Shown here: piece after piece, positions 26,301 to 34,295 of the stretch | How the letters are laid out: each line of letters opens with the position of its first letter | Position numbering within the stretch: position 1 is the first letter of the stretch | Assembly: GCA_013377005.1 (NCBI GenBank) | Contig: JACABE010000010.1 | Coordinates: 55,956 to 100,962 of the forward strand | Direction: 5' to 3' | From: Bacteroidota bacterium | GTDB taxonomy: Bacteria; Bacteroidota; Bacteroidia; Bacteroidales; JACABE01 | Length of the DNA: 45,007 nucleotides | Notes under the pieces: generated by a model | Databases searched by the model: none | What the model saw: the letters and a program-made list of their open reading frames with translations, nothing else | What the model was told of the DNA's origin: nothing | Translations under genes and position numbers: made by a program

Positions 26301-26807
26301 ATGAGTAATATTTTTTATGCCGAAGAACAAAAAGTAAACAACAGATGGCTATGGCTTTTACTTGCCACAATTACAATTATTTTTTTATATGGTTTTATTG
26401 AGCAACTAATTTTCAAACAACCTTTTGGAGCAAAGCCAGCTCCTAACTGGGTTTTAGCTTTTATGGCATTGATACCCTTGTTTTTTTTATATTTGATGTT
26501 TGCTATTAAATTTAGTTTCCAGATAGATGAAGATGGAGTTAAGTATCGCTATTTCCCCTTTCATATAAAAGAAAGAATCATACCTTGGGACGACATTGAT
26601 AATATCTATGTTAGAAATTACAGACCCATTGCTGAGTATGGTGGATGGGGCTTAAGAACATTAAACAGAAATAATATTTCATATTCAATCTCTGGGAAAA
26701 ATGGGTTGCAACTTGAACTTAAAAATAAAAAAAAGATTCTTTTAGGAACACAAAATCCTGAAGAATTAGCAAAGATAATCACACATTTTTATAATCTTTC
26801 AGAATAA
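26301..26807 (+). CDS. Membrane protein with PH-like domain
   Basis: The function is unknown. The 168-aa protein has two transmembrane helices (about 16-38 and 49-72) followed by a cytosolic beta-rich domain. That domain contains FQIDEDGVKYRYFPFH, IIPWDDIDNIYVRNY, YGGWGLR and LLGTQNPEELAKII, a pattern seen in bacterial PH-domain membrane proteins. It precedes ftsE by 73 bases with a hairpin terminator between, so the two are separate transcripts. Membrane location is clear; role is not. Confidence 0.75.
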   Translation: MSNIFYAEEQKVNNRWLWLLLATITIIFLYGFIEQLIFKQPFGAKPAPNWVLAFMALIPLFFLYLMFAIKFSFQIDEDGVKYRYFPFHIKERIIPWDDIDNIYVRNYRPIAEYGGWGLRTLNRNNISYSISGKNGLQLELKNKKKILLGTQNPEELAKIITHFYNLSE

Positions 26808-26848
26808 ATTTATAACGCTTACTGGGTTTATTCTGAATGATTTTTTTT
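26799..26848 (+). terminator. Rho-independent terminator after the PH-like gene
   Basis: An 11-bp perfect stem (26799-26809 with 26827-26837) has a 17-base loop and is followed by eight T residues. The left arm overlaps the stop codon. Confidence 0.75.
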
Positions 26849-26880
26849 ATACTTTTACAAAATAAAAATCAACAAAAAAC

Positions 26881-27564
26881 ATGGCATTAGATATCATCAT
26901 CCAACTCGAAAATTTAGCTGTTTATCAAAAAGATATATTAATACTTTCAGATGTTAATATTAGCATTGAAAAAGGAGAATTTGTATACTTAATTGGGAAA
27001 ACAGGAACCGGGAAAAGTTCTCTGCTAAAAACTTTATATGCTGATTTACCAGTAATGGAAGGCAATGCTATGGTTGCTGATTACGATTTAAAAACCATTA
27101 AAAAAAAGGAAATACCTTTTTTACGACGCAAATTAGGCATCGTTTTTCAGGATTTTCAATTATTGATTGATAGAAGCATAAAAGAAAACCTTGTATTTGT
27201 GCTAAAAGCTACCGGCTGGAAAGACAAAAATGCAATGGAGGAAAGAATCCAGGAAGTATTAGATAAAGTAGGATTAGGGACCAAAGGTTTTAAAATGCCC
27301 CATCAACTCTCAGGTGGCGAACAACAAAGAGTTTCTATAGCAAGAGCATTGTTGAACGATCCAGAAATAATACTTGCCGATGAACCTACTGGAAACCTTG
27401 ACCCCGAAACATCAGAAGGAATTATTAATCTATTGATTGATATTAGCAAAAACGGAAGAGCTGTTTTAATGGCTACACATGACTTTATGATGATAGAAAA
27501 ATTTCCATCCCGTACTTTAAGATGCGAAAATGGTAAAGTTTTGTCCGAAAATCACCAGAATTAA
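26881..27564 (+). CDS. ftsE: Cell-division ABC transporter ATPase FtsE
   Basis: The 227-aa ATPase has Walker A GKTGTGKS (39-46), Q-loop region GIVFQDFQLL, signature LSGGEQQR (143-150), Walker B ILADEPTGNLD and the switch histidine in MATHD. FVYLIGKTGTGKSSLLKTLY and the Q-loop sequence are typical of FtsE, which with FtsX controls peptidoglycan hydrolysis at the septum. No ftsX follows here; the next gene is on the opposite strand. In several Bacteroidota ftsE and ftsX are unlinked, so this is not necessarily a defect. A LolD/MacB-like ATPase is the alternative. Confidence 0.87.
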   Translation: MALDIIIQLENLAVYQKDILILSDVNISIEKGEFVYLIGKTGTGKSSLLKTLYADLPVMEGNAMVADYDLKTIKKKEIPFLRRKLGIVFQDFQLLIDRSIKENLVFVLKATGWKDKNAMEERIQEVLDKVGLGTKGFKMPHQLSGGEQQRVSIARALLNDPEIILADEPTGNLDPETSEGIINLLIDISKNGRAVLMATHDFMMIEKFPSRTLRCENGKVLSENHQN

Positions 27565-27630
27565 TTGTTTTGCAACTATTTCATTGAATAATTTTGTTTA
27601 GTTTTTTAAACAACATGTTTTTTAAGCTAA

Positions 27631-28266
27631 CTATCTGATAAAATTTGTTATTTCTTTCTTTTCGGCTTTGGGAAATTCAATTGTTGAAGCAGTAGCTTGT
27701 TTCATTTTCAACAACCAGCATATATTTTTACCTAATATGCGCATGATTTGTTTGCCTTCTAAATCTTGTTCAACTTCGCCCGCGCTTCTTCCATGTATTA
27801 CATTCCAATAATTAGATGTTGCAACAATCATTTCAGAATAAGTTAGGTAGTGATATAAACTATCGAGGGTGTGCGAACCTCCGGTTCTTCTTACTGCTAC
27901 TATTGCAGCAGCAACTTTATGTCTTAATAAGCTTCCGTTAACGCCTGTTACATAAAAAAGTCGGTCTAGAAAACTTTTCATTGTGCCCGCAATATCTGAG
28001 TAATAAACCGGTGATGCAATAATTATCCCATCGGCTATTTTTATTTGTTGAATCCATTTGTTCATATCATCAGTTTTGATTACACATTTCTCATCTTTAT
28101 TAACAGCACATTTATTACATGCCATACAACCATGTATCATTTTATGACCAATATGCAGTATTTCAAAATCAATTCCGCCTTTGGTAAGTTCATTGCCTAC
28201 CATTTTTAGCGCGGTGTAGGTGTTTCCTTCTTTATTTGGACTGCCGTTTATTGCTATTACTTTCAT
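27631..28266 (-). CDS. NAD(P)H-dependent FMN reductase / flavodoxin-like flavoprotein
   Basis: The 211-aa protein begins MKVIAINGSPNKEGNTYTAL, the phosphate-binding loop of the NADPH-dependent FMN reductase family. A cysteine motif CMACNKCAVNKDEKC at about 47-61 resembles the cluster site of iron-sulfur flavoproteins (Isf-like). IASPVYYSDIAGTMKSFLDR is the second conserved FMN-binding block. It would shuttle electrons to unknown partners in the cytosol. It stands alone, convergent with ftsE. Confidence 0.85.
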   Translation of the reverse strand: MKVIAINGSPNKEGNTYTALKMVGNELTKGGIDFEILHIGHKMIHGCMACNKCAVNKDEKCVIKTDDMNKWIQQIKIADGIIIASPVYYSDIAGTMKSFLDRLFYVTGVNGSLLRHKVAAAIVAVRRTGGSHTLDSLYHYLTYSEMIVATSNYWNVIHGRSAGEVEQDLEGKQIMRILGKNICWLLKMKQATASTIEFPKAEKKEITNFIR

Positions 28267-28312
28267 TGTAGTTGATTATTATTGCTTTGTTTATCTTAAA
28301 TTTTAATTTAAT

Positions 28313-28993
28313 CTAATTTGATTTTACTATTATTAATAGTTTGCTCTCAAAAATAGCTGCTGGTGAAATTACAATTTCGTTCATGGGAATATTATTTCCA
28401 TAACGTTCTTTCATTTTTGCTTTCACAGTTTCATCTGTCAAATCAAAGGCCTTTAGCTTTTGAAGTTGTCCAATTTCTATTCCACAGGCGCGTTGATAGG
28501 CTTTCCATATTAACTCAGAACAATATATTTTTTCATCCGACCATTCAAAAGTTATATCATAGTTTTTACCCATAAATTGTTGACAATTTTTTTTAATCTT
28601 TAGAGTTATTTCATCGTTTAATATATGATTACTATCTTTAAGTCTTTTAATTACATAATGTCCATCTTTACCTTTAGCAATCCATTTATCAAGGGGTGTT
28701 CGTTTCACTGGTTGAACTGCTTCGTAAACATAAAAATCATTGCTATCTTTGAAGATAAGTCCGCAATGAGAATAGATTGATTTGCTTGCTTTTTGTATAG
28801 CTATGCTTTGCTTTGAAAGTGATGTTTGGAAAATTAAATCTGCATCTTTTATTTTATTATTATTAATAAGCCATTTAACTTCATTTCTCGCATTTTTTAT
28901 CCTTTGTTTAGGTTCGTAATACCTTTGTTTGGAATAGTACCCAGTTGTTAAAAGGATGACTATAAAGATAAGTAAAATTATTGTTTTCTTCAT
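28313..28993 (-). CDS. YiiX-like permuted papain-fold peptidase, membrane-anchored
   Basis: The start at the second in-frame ATG (MKKTIILLIFIVILLTTGYY, 226 aa) gives a clean membrane anchor or signal. The longer frame begins inside ung and adds 18 residues. Conserved blocks are DLIFQTS, YSHCGLIFKD with the likely catalytic histidine, YVYEAVQPVKRTPLDKW, and KIYCSELIWKAYQRACG with the catalytic cysteine. These match the permuted NlpC/P60-type YiiX/C92 family, presumed amidases or peptidases of the envelope. It follows ung on the same strand, 38 bases beyond its stop. Confidence 0.85.
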   Translation of the reverse strand: MKKTIILLIFIVILLTTGYYSKQRYYEPKQRIKNARNEVKWLINNNKIKDADLIFQTSLSKQSIAIQKASKSIYSHCGLIFKDSNDFYVYEAVQPVKRTPLDKWIAKGKDGHYVIKRLKDSNHILNDEITLKIKKNCQQFMGKNYDITFEWSDEKIYCSELIWKAYQRACGIEIGQLQKLKAFDLTDETVKAKMKERYGNNIPMNEIVISPAAIFESKLLIIVKSN

Positions 28994-29031
28994 ACTTAGA
29001 AAATTTGTCTTTTTATTTATATATATTTTAC

Positions 29032-29703
29032 TTAAATCAAGCTCCAATCAATTTCTGTTTTGCCCATTTGACTTAAAAAACCATTGGTTTTAGAAAAATG
29101 TTTGCAGCCAAAGAAACCTCTGTAAACAGAAAAAGGAGAGGGGTGTGCAGCTTTTAAAATATAATGTTTTTTTGTATTTATCAGTAATTCTTTAGCTTGT
29201 GCATAATTTCCCCACAAAATAAAAATCAATCCTTCCTTTTGTTCTGATAATGCCTTGATAACATTATCGGTAAATATCTCCCATCCCTTGTTTTGATGAG
29301 ACCCTGCAAAATTGGCTCTCACAGTAAGAGTAGCATTGAGTAATAATACTCCTTGTTTTGCCCATTTCTCCAGATTACCACTTTCTGAGATATTAATACC
29401 CAAATCGTTTTCCATTTCTTTATATATATTTTGCAATGAAGGAGGTGGTTTTACTCCGTTTTGTACAGAAAAACATAATCCATGTGCTTGTCCTACACCA
29501 TGATATGGATCTTGTCCAAGTATTACTACTTTAACTTCGTCGAAAGGTGTTAAATCGAATGCTGCAAATATTTGGGAACCAGGTGGATAAATAATGTGAT
29601 GTTTTTTCTCTTCAATCAGGAAGTTTTTTAACTGAAAAAAGTAATCCGATTCAAATTCAGAGTTTAATACTTTTTTCCAACTTTCGTTAATCTTTACATT
29701 CAT
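29032..29703 (-). CDS. ung: Uracil-DNA glycosylase
   Basis: The 223-aa enzyme removes uracil from DNA in base-excision repair. The catalytic water-activating loop GQDPYHGVGQAHGLCFSV contains D65 and H68. LLNATLTVRANFAGSH is the uracil-binding block, and HPSPFSVYRGFFG carries the catalytic histidine and minor-groove loop. Length is normal for family 1. The stop lies close to the downstream peptidase gene and both may share a transcript. A TATTTTTG box at 29777-29784 is a possible promoter. Confidence 0.96.
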   Translation of the reverse strand: MNVKINESWKKVLNSEFESDYFFQLKNFLIEEKKHHIIYPPGSQIFAAFDLTPFDEVKVVILGQDPYHGVGQAHGLCFSVQNGVKPPPSLQNIYKEMENDLGINISESGNLEKWAKQGVLLLNATLTVRANFAGSHQNKGWEIFTDNVIKALSEQKEGLIFILWGNYAQAKELLINTKKHYILKAAHPSPFSVYRGFFGCKHFSKTNGFLSQMGKTEIDWSLI

Positions 29704-29776
29704 TTTTTTTATTTTATTTTTTAAAACAATATTTGTTTCTCAACATCGTTCTTCACATTATATTGTTGAAAATTAG

Positions 29777-29784
29777 CAAAAATA
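29777..29784 (-). promoter_or_regulatory. -7 box (TATTTTTG) of ung
   Basis: TATTTTTG on the minus strand lies about 75 bases before the ung ATG, in the shared divergent region. The upstream TTTG is at short spacing (14), so support is moderate. Confidence 0.4.
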
Positions 29785-29810
29785 TTTTTTTATGAATACA
29801 AATTTATAAG

Positions 29811-29818
29811 TATTTTTG
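29811..29818 (+). promoter_or_regulatory. -7 box (TATTTTTG) of the small lipoprotein gene
   Basis: TATTTTTG on the plus strand lies 33 bases before the lipoprotein ATG, divergent from the ung promoter. Confidence 0.5.
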
Positions 29819-29851
29819 CATTTTATAATTTAAAAATCAGTTTGTAAAAAT

Positions 29852-29983
29852 ATGAAAAAACTTGGAATTTTATTGGTCTCATTTATTATTGCAGTAATTT
29901 TATTTTCTTCATGTGCAGCTCAGCATAAATGTGATGCATATAGTTCTGTTCACAGAGACAAAGTTGAAAAAGTTGGTTATTAA
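29852..29983 (+). CDS. Small lipoprotein (43 aa)
   Basis: An ATG opens a 43-codon frame with a basic N terminus (MKKLG), a hydrophobic helix and a lipobox (LFSSC, cysteine 21), leaving a mature peptide of only 23 residues (CAAQHKCDAYSSVHRDKVEK). The mature part has a second cysteine and a C(x)AYSS motif that I recall in other small Bacteroidota lipoproteins. A promoter box precedes it and a terminator hairpin follows, so it looks like a genuine single-gene unit. Role is unknown; envelope location is expected. Confidence 0.75.
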   Translation: MKKLGILLVSFIIAVILFSSCAAQHKCDAYSSVHRDKVEKVGY

Positions 29984-30005
29984 TAAATTTTATTGCTTAC
30001 TTTCC

Positions 30006-30050
30006 GTATCACCCTACTTTCTGAATTATTAACGAAAGTGTGATACTTTT
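30006..30050 (+). terminator. Hairpin terminator after the small lipoprotein gene
   Basis: GTATCAC (30006-30012) pairs with GTGATAC (30040-30046), continued by ACTTTC with GAAAGT, with a 3-base bulge. A short T run follows. Confidence 0.6.
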
Positions 30051-30080
30051 ATTCTTTTTGCTTTTATTGACAAAATAAGA

Positions 30081-30848
30081 ATGCATAAATTTAAAGTATC
30101 CTTAGTTGTTTTACTTTTTTTATTACTTTTACTAAGTACTGAAGCTATTTGTCAATCACCGACCAATCTCGATAAAGCAGTTTTATACCGAAAAGAAAAA
30201 GCATTTTTTTTTGTCTTGCACAACGAAGGTTGGGGAATAGGCTATCGCAAAGGAAATCATCTTGCCTTTAATAAAACACGTTTCTGGGAAGGAGAACTTG
30301 TAGGAATGAGTCATCCTAAAGAAACTAAAACTGAAAATCCTTATTTTAGCGATTCACATGGATTTGTTTATGGACAACTTAATAGCTTGTACATACTAAG
30401 AGGAGGATTAGGCTATAAACGTATGCTCAATGATAAGCCCTATTGGGGAGGTGTTCAGCTAAGTTATGTTTATTTTGGTGGTGCTTCTTTGGGTTTAGCT
30501 CGACCTAAATCCCTTTATATCATTAATATTGATAAAACAAATCCCAATGGATATTATCTTTCATTGGAACGTTATGATCCAAATAAACACTTTTTAGATA
30601 ATATTTATGGCGGAGGTCCTTTGTTAAAAGGATTTGAAAGTCTAAAACCTTATCCCGGTATTTATGCAAAATTTGGTTTTAATTTTGAATTTGGTGAGTA
30701 CGATGAAAAAATCAGAGCCATTGAAGTAGGTGGCATTATTGATTATTACTTTGCTAAAATACCTATGATGGCATTTAATGATTACCCAAACTATTTCCTG
30801 ACAATTTATATAAGTGTTCATTTTGGAAAAAGATACAACCTTTATTAA
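30081..30848 (+). CDS. Predicted outer-membrane beta-barrel protein, unknown function
   Basis: The 255-aa protein has a Sec signal peptide ending near ICQSPT. The mature part alternates aromatic and polar residues in strand-like stretches (FFVLHNEGWGIGYRKGNHLAF, ILRGGLGYKRML, WGGVQLSYVYFGGASLGLA, YAKFGFNFEFG, YFLTIYISVHFGKRY). The aromatic C terminus is typical of outer-membrane barrels. No named family is recognised. It stands as a single gene between two terminator-flanked units. Transport or structural roles are guesses. Confidence 0.7.
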   Translation: MHKFKVSLVVLLFLLLLLSTEAICQSPTNLDKAVLYRKEKAFFFVLHNEGWGIGYRKGNHLAFNKTRFWEGELVGMSHPKETKTENPYFSDSHGFVYGQLNSLYILRGGLGYKRMLNDKPYWGGVQLSYVYFGGASLGLARPKSLYIINIDKTNPNGYYLSLERYDPNKHFLDNIYGGGPLLKGFESLKPYPGIYAKFGFNFEFGEYDEKIRAIEVGGIIDYYFAKIPMMAFNDYPNYFLTIYISVHFGKRYNLY

Positions 30849-30939
30849 TGTTTATATAAGTTTAATCAATTATATTAAACGTTTTTTGCAATTAATATAA
30901 CTATAATTTAATAATAGATTATTGAATCAAATAATTATT

Positions 30940-31419
30940 ATGAAAACCGCAATTATTTATGTTTCCAAGCATGGAACGACAGAAAAAATAGCTCATCAAA
31001 TCCAACAAGGCTTGGGTCTTGAAACTGAATTAATTGATCTTAAAAACAACGCCCATATTGATTTATCTCCTTTTGATCAAATTATTATTGGAGGCTCTAT
31101 ACATGCTGGCATGATTCAAAACAGCATTAAGGATTTTTATAATAAAAATGCAGTTTCCTTGTTAGAAAAACGTTTGGGGCTTTTTATCAGTTGTTTTTAT
31201 GAAGGTGAAATTGCTCAAAAGCAATTAGAAAAAGCTTATCCTGAAGTATTAAAAAAACATGCCATCAGCATTAAAGTAATGGGAGGTGAAATGTTGATTG
31301 ATAAAATGAATTTTTTCGAAAAACTCATTGTGAAAAAAGTGGTAGGAATAACCCAAACCGATTCTAAAATAAAAATCGAAAATATTCAGGAGTTTATTAA
31401 TGAAATGAGAAATAGCTAA
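30940..31419 (+). CDS. Flavodoxin-domain protein (HemG-like)
   Basis: From the ATG at MKTAIIYVSKHGTTEKIA the protein has 159 aa; a TTG six codons upstream extends it without homologous content. The N-terminal loop KHGTTEKIA is the FMN phosphate-binding site. IIIGGSIHAGMIQNSIKDFY and GLFISCFYEGEIAQKQLEKA match protoporphyrinogen oxidase HemG and related long-chain flavodoxins. A role in heme synthesis is possible, but no hem genes are nearby. It overlaps the convergent acetyltransferase by four bases at the 3' ends. Confidence 0.83.
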   Translation: MKTAIIYVSKHGTTEKIAHQIQQGLGLETELIDLKNNAHIDLSPFDQIIIGGSIHAGMIQNSIKDFYNKNAVSLLEKRLGLFISCFYEGEIAQKQLEKAYPEVLKKHAISIKVMGGEMLIDKMNFFEKLIVKKVVGITQTDSKIKIENIQEFINEMRNS

Positions 31420-31943
31420 AAATCAGATTTGTAAATTAATTTGGCATACCTTATTTCATCCCATAACCTATTTTCTTTATAAATAGATTTTCGGAAGATA
31501 CCTTCCTTATTAAATCCACATTTTTCAAGGACGTGTTGCGAAGCTGTGTTGTATTCAAACACACCAGCATGAATTCTTAAAACATCCATCAGTTTAAAAC
31601 CGTAATCCGTTATCATAATTATAGCTGTAGTAATAATTCCTTTGTTCCAATAAGGCTCACCAATAAAATATCCTATTTCGGCAGATTTTCGATATACATC
31701 TTGTCCTTTTGCAAGGCTTATATTTCCGACATAATTATCTTTAAATTCAATGGCAAAGACTTTTATCTGCGGATGATGGCTGAAGTTTTGTATAAATAGC
31801 TTTGAATCTTTCAATGTATAAGGATGAGGAAATCCATCTCTCAAATTCCTGCTTACTTTAATATTGTTAGCTAGTTCAGCCATTAAAGCAGCATCTTCCT
31901 CTTTTAGACTTCTAAGTGTAATGTTTCCTGACTTTAATTCCAT
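31416..31943 (-). CDS. GNAT acetyltransferase (RimJ/RimL type)
   Basis: The 175-aa protein opens with ITLRSLKEEDAALMAELANN and contains EIGYFIGEPYWNKGIITTAI, the acetyl-CoA-binding region of ribosomal-protein-alanine and other N-acetyltransferases. VFEYNTASQHVLEKCGFNKEG is the classic C-terminal GNAT motif. Substrate may be an N-terminal amine or a small molecule and cannot be told. It lies six bases downstream of recR and is probably cotranscribed. Confidence 0.9.
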   Translation of the reverse strand: MELKSGNITLRSLKEEDAALMAELANNIKVSRNLRDGFPHPYTLKDSKLFIQNFSHHPQIKVFAIEFKDNYVGNISLAKGQDVYRKSAEIGYFIGEPYWNKGIITTAIIMITDYGFKLMDVLRIHAGVFEYNTASQHVLEKCGFNKEGIFRKSIYKENRLWDEIRYAKLIYKSDF

Positions 31944-31949
31944 CTTTTA

Positions 31950-32561
31950 TTATCTAAAGTTGTAGGGTGTTCTATTAATGATTGACCTACCCAGCGTTAT
32001 TTCATCGGTATATTCCAGATCATCCCCCACAGCAATTCCTCTTGCAATCGTAGTGACTGAAACATCAAAATTTTTCAGTTGCTTACAAATGTAAAATATA
32101 GTAGTATCACCTTCAATAGTAGCTGGAAGTGCCATAATAATTTCTGTAATTCCTCCCAATGCAACTTTTTCAACCAATTTATTTATAGTTAAATTGGAAG
32201 GGCTGATGCCTTCAATAGGTGAAATAATTCCTCCAAGCACATGGTAAACTCCATTAAATTGAGAAGTGTTTTCAATAGCCATTACATCCCTCACATCTTC
32301 AACAACACAAATAAAAGAATGATTGCGTTTTTTGTTATTACAAATATCGCATATATCATGGTCGGAAATATTATGACACTGATTACAAAACCGAGTATCT
32401 TTTCTCATTCTGATAACAGAATTGCCAAAATTTTCAACTGTAATTTCGTCTTGTTTTAAAAGATGTAAAGCCAGTCGTAATGCTGTTTTTTTGCCAATAC
32501 CAGGCAATTGTGAAAGTTCATTCACAGCATTTTCAACAAGTTTTGAAGGGAAATTATCCAT
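31950..32561 (-). CDS. recR: Recombination mediator RecR
   Basis: The 203-aa protein has the helix-hairpin-helix region [20 protein letters not shown], a C4 zinc finger ([16 protein letters not shown]) and a Toprim domain beginning [13 protein letters not shown]. With RecF and RecO it loads RecA at gaps. The C-terminal part ([22 protein letters not shown]) matches the family's GLPxGGDLEYAD block, here [11 protein letters not shown]. Length is normal. It is the first gene of a two-gene unit with the acetyltransferase. Confidence 0.95.
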   Translation of the reverse strand: MDNFPSKLVENAVNELSQLPGIGKKTALRLALHLLKQDEITVENFGNSVIRMRKDTRFCNQCHNISDHDICDICNNKKRNHSFICVVEDVRDVMAIENTSQFNGVYHVLGGIISPIEGISPSNLTINKLVEKVALGGITEIIMALPATIEGDTTIFYICKQLKNFDVSVTTIARGIAVGDDLEYTDEITLGRSIINRTPYNFR

Positions 32562-32711
32562 TTTGAGTTTTTAACGGTTAAAAGTTGAAAGTTTATAAAA
32601 TCAATTAAAAACAGATTGTACTGTTTTTATGTTAAGTAACTAATAACTAAAAGTGCTTAGTTTTATTTTTAACTAGCTTTTTCTTTATAAACTACGAACT
32701 GATTAATTTTT

Positions 32712-32719
32712 TATCTTTG
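32712..32719 (+). promoter_or_regulatory. -7 box (TATCTTTG) of the symporter gene
   Basis: TATCTTTG on the plus strand lies 41 bases before the TTG start. It supports initiation near 32726. Confidence 0.5.
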
Positions 32720-32760
32720 CTTTCGCAAAAGTACAATTTTTAACGCTTAATTTTTACATA

Positions 32761-34221
32761 TTGACACCTCAATTAATTCTTTTTAGTTTTTTAGCCTATA
32801 CCTTATTACTATTTGTTATCACATGGATAACTGCCCGTAAAGCTGACAACCAATCTTTTTACATTGGCAACAAAACTTCTCCTTGGTATGTTGTGGCTTA
32901 TGGAATGATAGGAGCATCGCTTTCAGGTGTTACATTTATGTCGGTTCCAGGTTGGGTAAATGATACACAGTTTACTTATATGATGGTAGTGTTTGGCTAT
33001 TTTTTTGGTTATATTATTATTGCCAATATTTTGATGCCAATGTATTATCGCCTCAATCTTACTTCGATATATTCTTATCTAGAACAACGTTTTGGATTTT
33101 GGTCTTATAAAACTGGAGCTTTCTTTTTTATTATATCACGAGTGATTGGGGCTTCTTTCAGAATGTTTTTGGTTGTAAATATGTTACAGATTTTTATTTT
33201 CGATGCGTGGGATATTCCTTTTGGGTTTACTGTAAGTATTTTTATTTTACTCATTATCCTATATACCTTTAAGGGAGGAATCAAAACTATTATATGGACA
33301 GATACTCTGCAAACCACCTTTATGCTGGGAGCTTTGGTATTAACGATAATATTTATATTAAAAGAACTCAATGTTGGTTTTGGCGATATGATACAAAGGG
33401 TTTTTGATGCAGATTATTCAAGGGTGATTGTTACAGATTGGACGAGCAAGCGACATTTTATTAAACAATTTTTTAGTGGAATGTTCATCACTATTGTAAT
33501 GACTGGCTTAGATCAGGAAATGATGCAAAAGAATCTGAGTTGTCGTAATTTGAAAGATGCCAAAAAAAATATGATCAGCTTTAGTATGGTATTGGTTTTT
33601 GTGAATATGTTGTTTCTGTTTTTAGGAGCTATTTTATTAATTTATGCTAATACCAAAGGAATTTTAATGCCCGAACGTTCTGATGATTTGTTTTCAATTA
33701 TTTCAATTAAATATTTAAGCCCTATTGCAGGTTTGGTTTTTGTTATTGGATTAATTTCTGCTGCTTATCCAAGTGCCGATGGAGCATTAACATCACTAAC
33801 AACTTCATTTTGTATTGACTTTTTAGGATTAAATGAAAACAAGACACTAAATGAAAAGCAAAAGACTAAAACCCGTTATATGGTTCATTTAGGCTTTGCT
33901 TTATTATTATTGTTTGTAATTGTTATTTTTAGGGCTATCAACGATAGAGCTGTTATTGATAAATTATTTACAGTAGCTGGTTATACGTATGGTCCTTTGC
34001 TTGGTTTATATGCATTTGGTTTGTTTACAAAACTGAAGGTAAAAGATAATTTTGTTCCGTTTATTGCAATTATTTCGCCAATTATAAGCTATATCATCAG
34101 CGATAACAGCTTGTATTTATTCAAGGGTTATAAATTTGGGTTTGAGTTATTAATTGTCAATGGACTTATTACTTTTATCGGACTTTGGCTGGTAAGGACA
34201 AAAGGTGAAAAGATTGTTTAA
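32761..34221 (+). CDS. Sodium:solute symporter family protein
   Basis: The 486-aa protein has about 13 transmembrane segments and the SSS-family N terminus (SFYIGNKTSPWYVVAYGMIGASLSG). GGIKTIIWTDTLQTTFML, the family signature around helix 5, and TGLDQEMMQKNLSCR also match. It should couple sodium entry to uptake of a solute that cannot be predicted. The start is a TTG; no ATG lies before essential helix 1, so this rare start is well supported. The gene is monocistronic. Confidence 0.9.
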   Translation: MTPQLILFSFLAYTLLLFVITWITARKADNQSFYIGNKTSPWYVVAYGMIGASLSGVTFMSVPGWVNDTQFTYMMVVFGYFFGYIIIANILMPMYYRLNLTSIYSYLEQRFGFWSYKTGAFFFIISRVIGASFRMFLVVNMLQIFIFDAWDIPFGFTVSIFILLIILYTFKGGIKTIIWTDTLQTTFMLGALVLTIIFILKELNVGFGDMIQRVFDADYSRVIVTDWTSKRHFIKQFFSGMFITIVMTGLDQEMMQKNLSCRNLKDAKKNMISFSMVLVFVNMLFLFLGAILLIYANTKGILMPERSDDLFSIISIKYLSPIAGLVFVIGLISAAYPSADGALTSLTTSFCIDFLGLNENKTLNEKQKTKTRYMVHLGFALLLLFVIVIFRAINDRAVIDKLFTVAGYTYGPLLGLYAFGLFTKLKVKDNFVPFIAIISPIISYIISDNSLYLFKGYKFGFELLIVNGLITFIGLWLVRTKGEKIV

Positions 34222-34247
34222 ATGTGAATTGCTCTGTGCATTTTTTG

Positions 34248-34255
34248 TACTTTTG
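34248..34255 (+). promoter_or_regulatory. -7 box (TACTTTTG) of the DUF4831-like gene
   Basis: TACTTTTG lies 40 bases before the ATG, with TTG at 34229-34231 after a 16-base spacer. Confidence 0.5.
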
Positions 34256-34295
34256 TAAACCATTAGCGTTCATTAACTAATCATTATTAATATTT

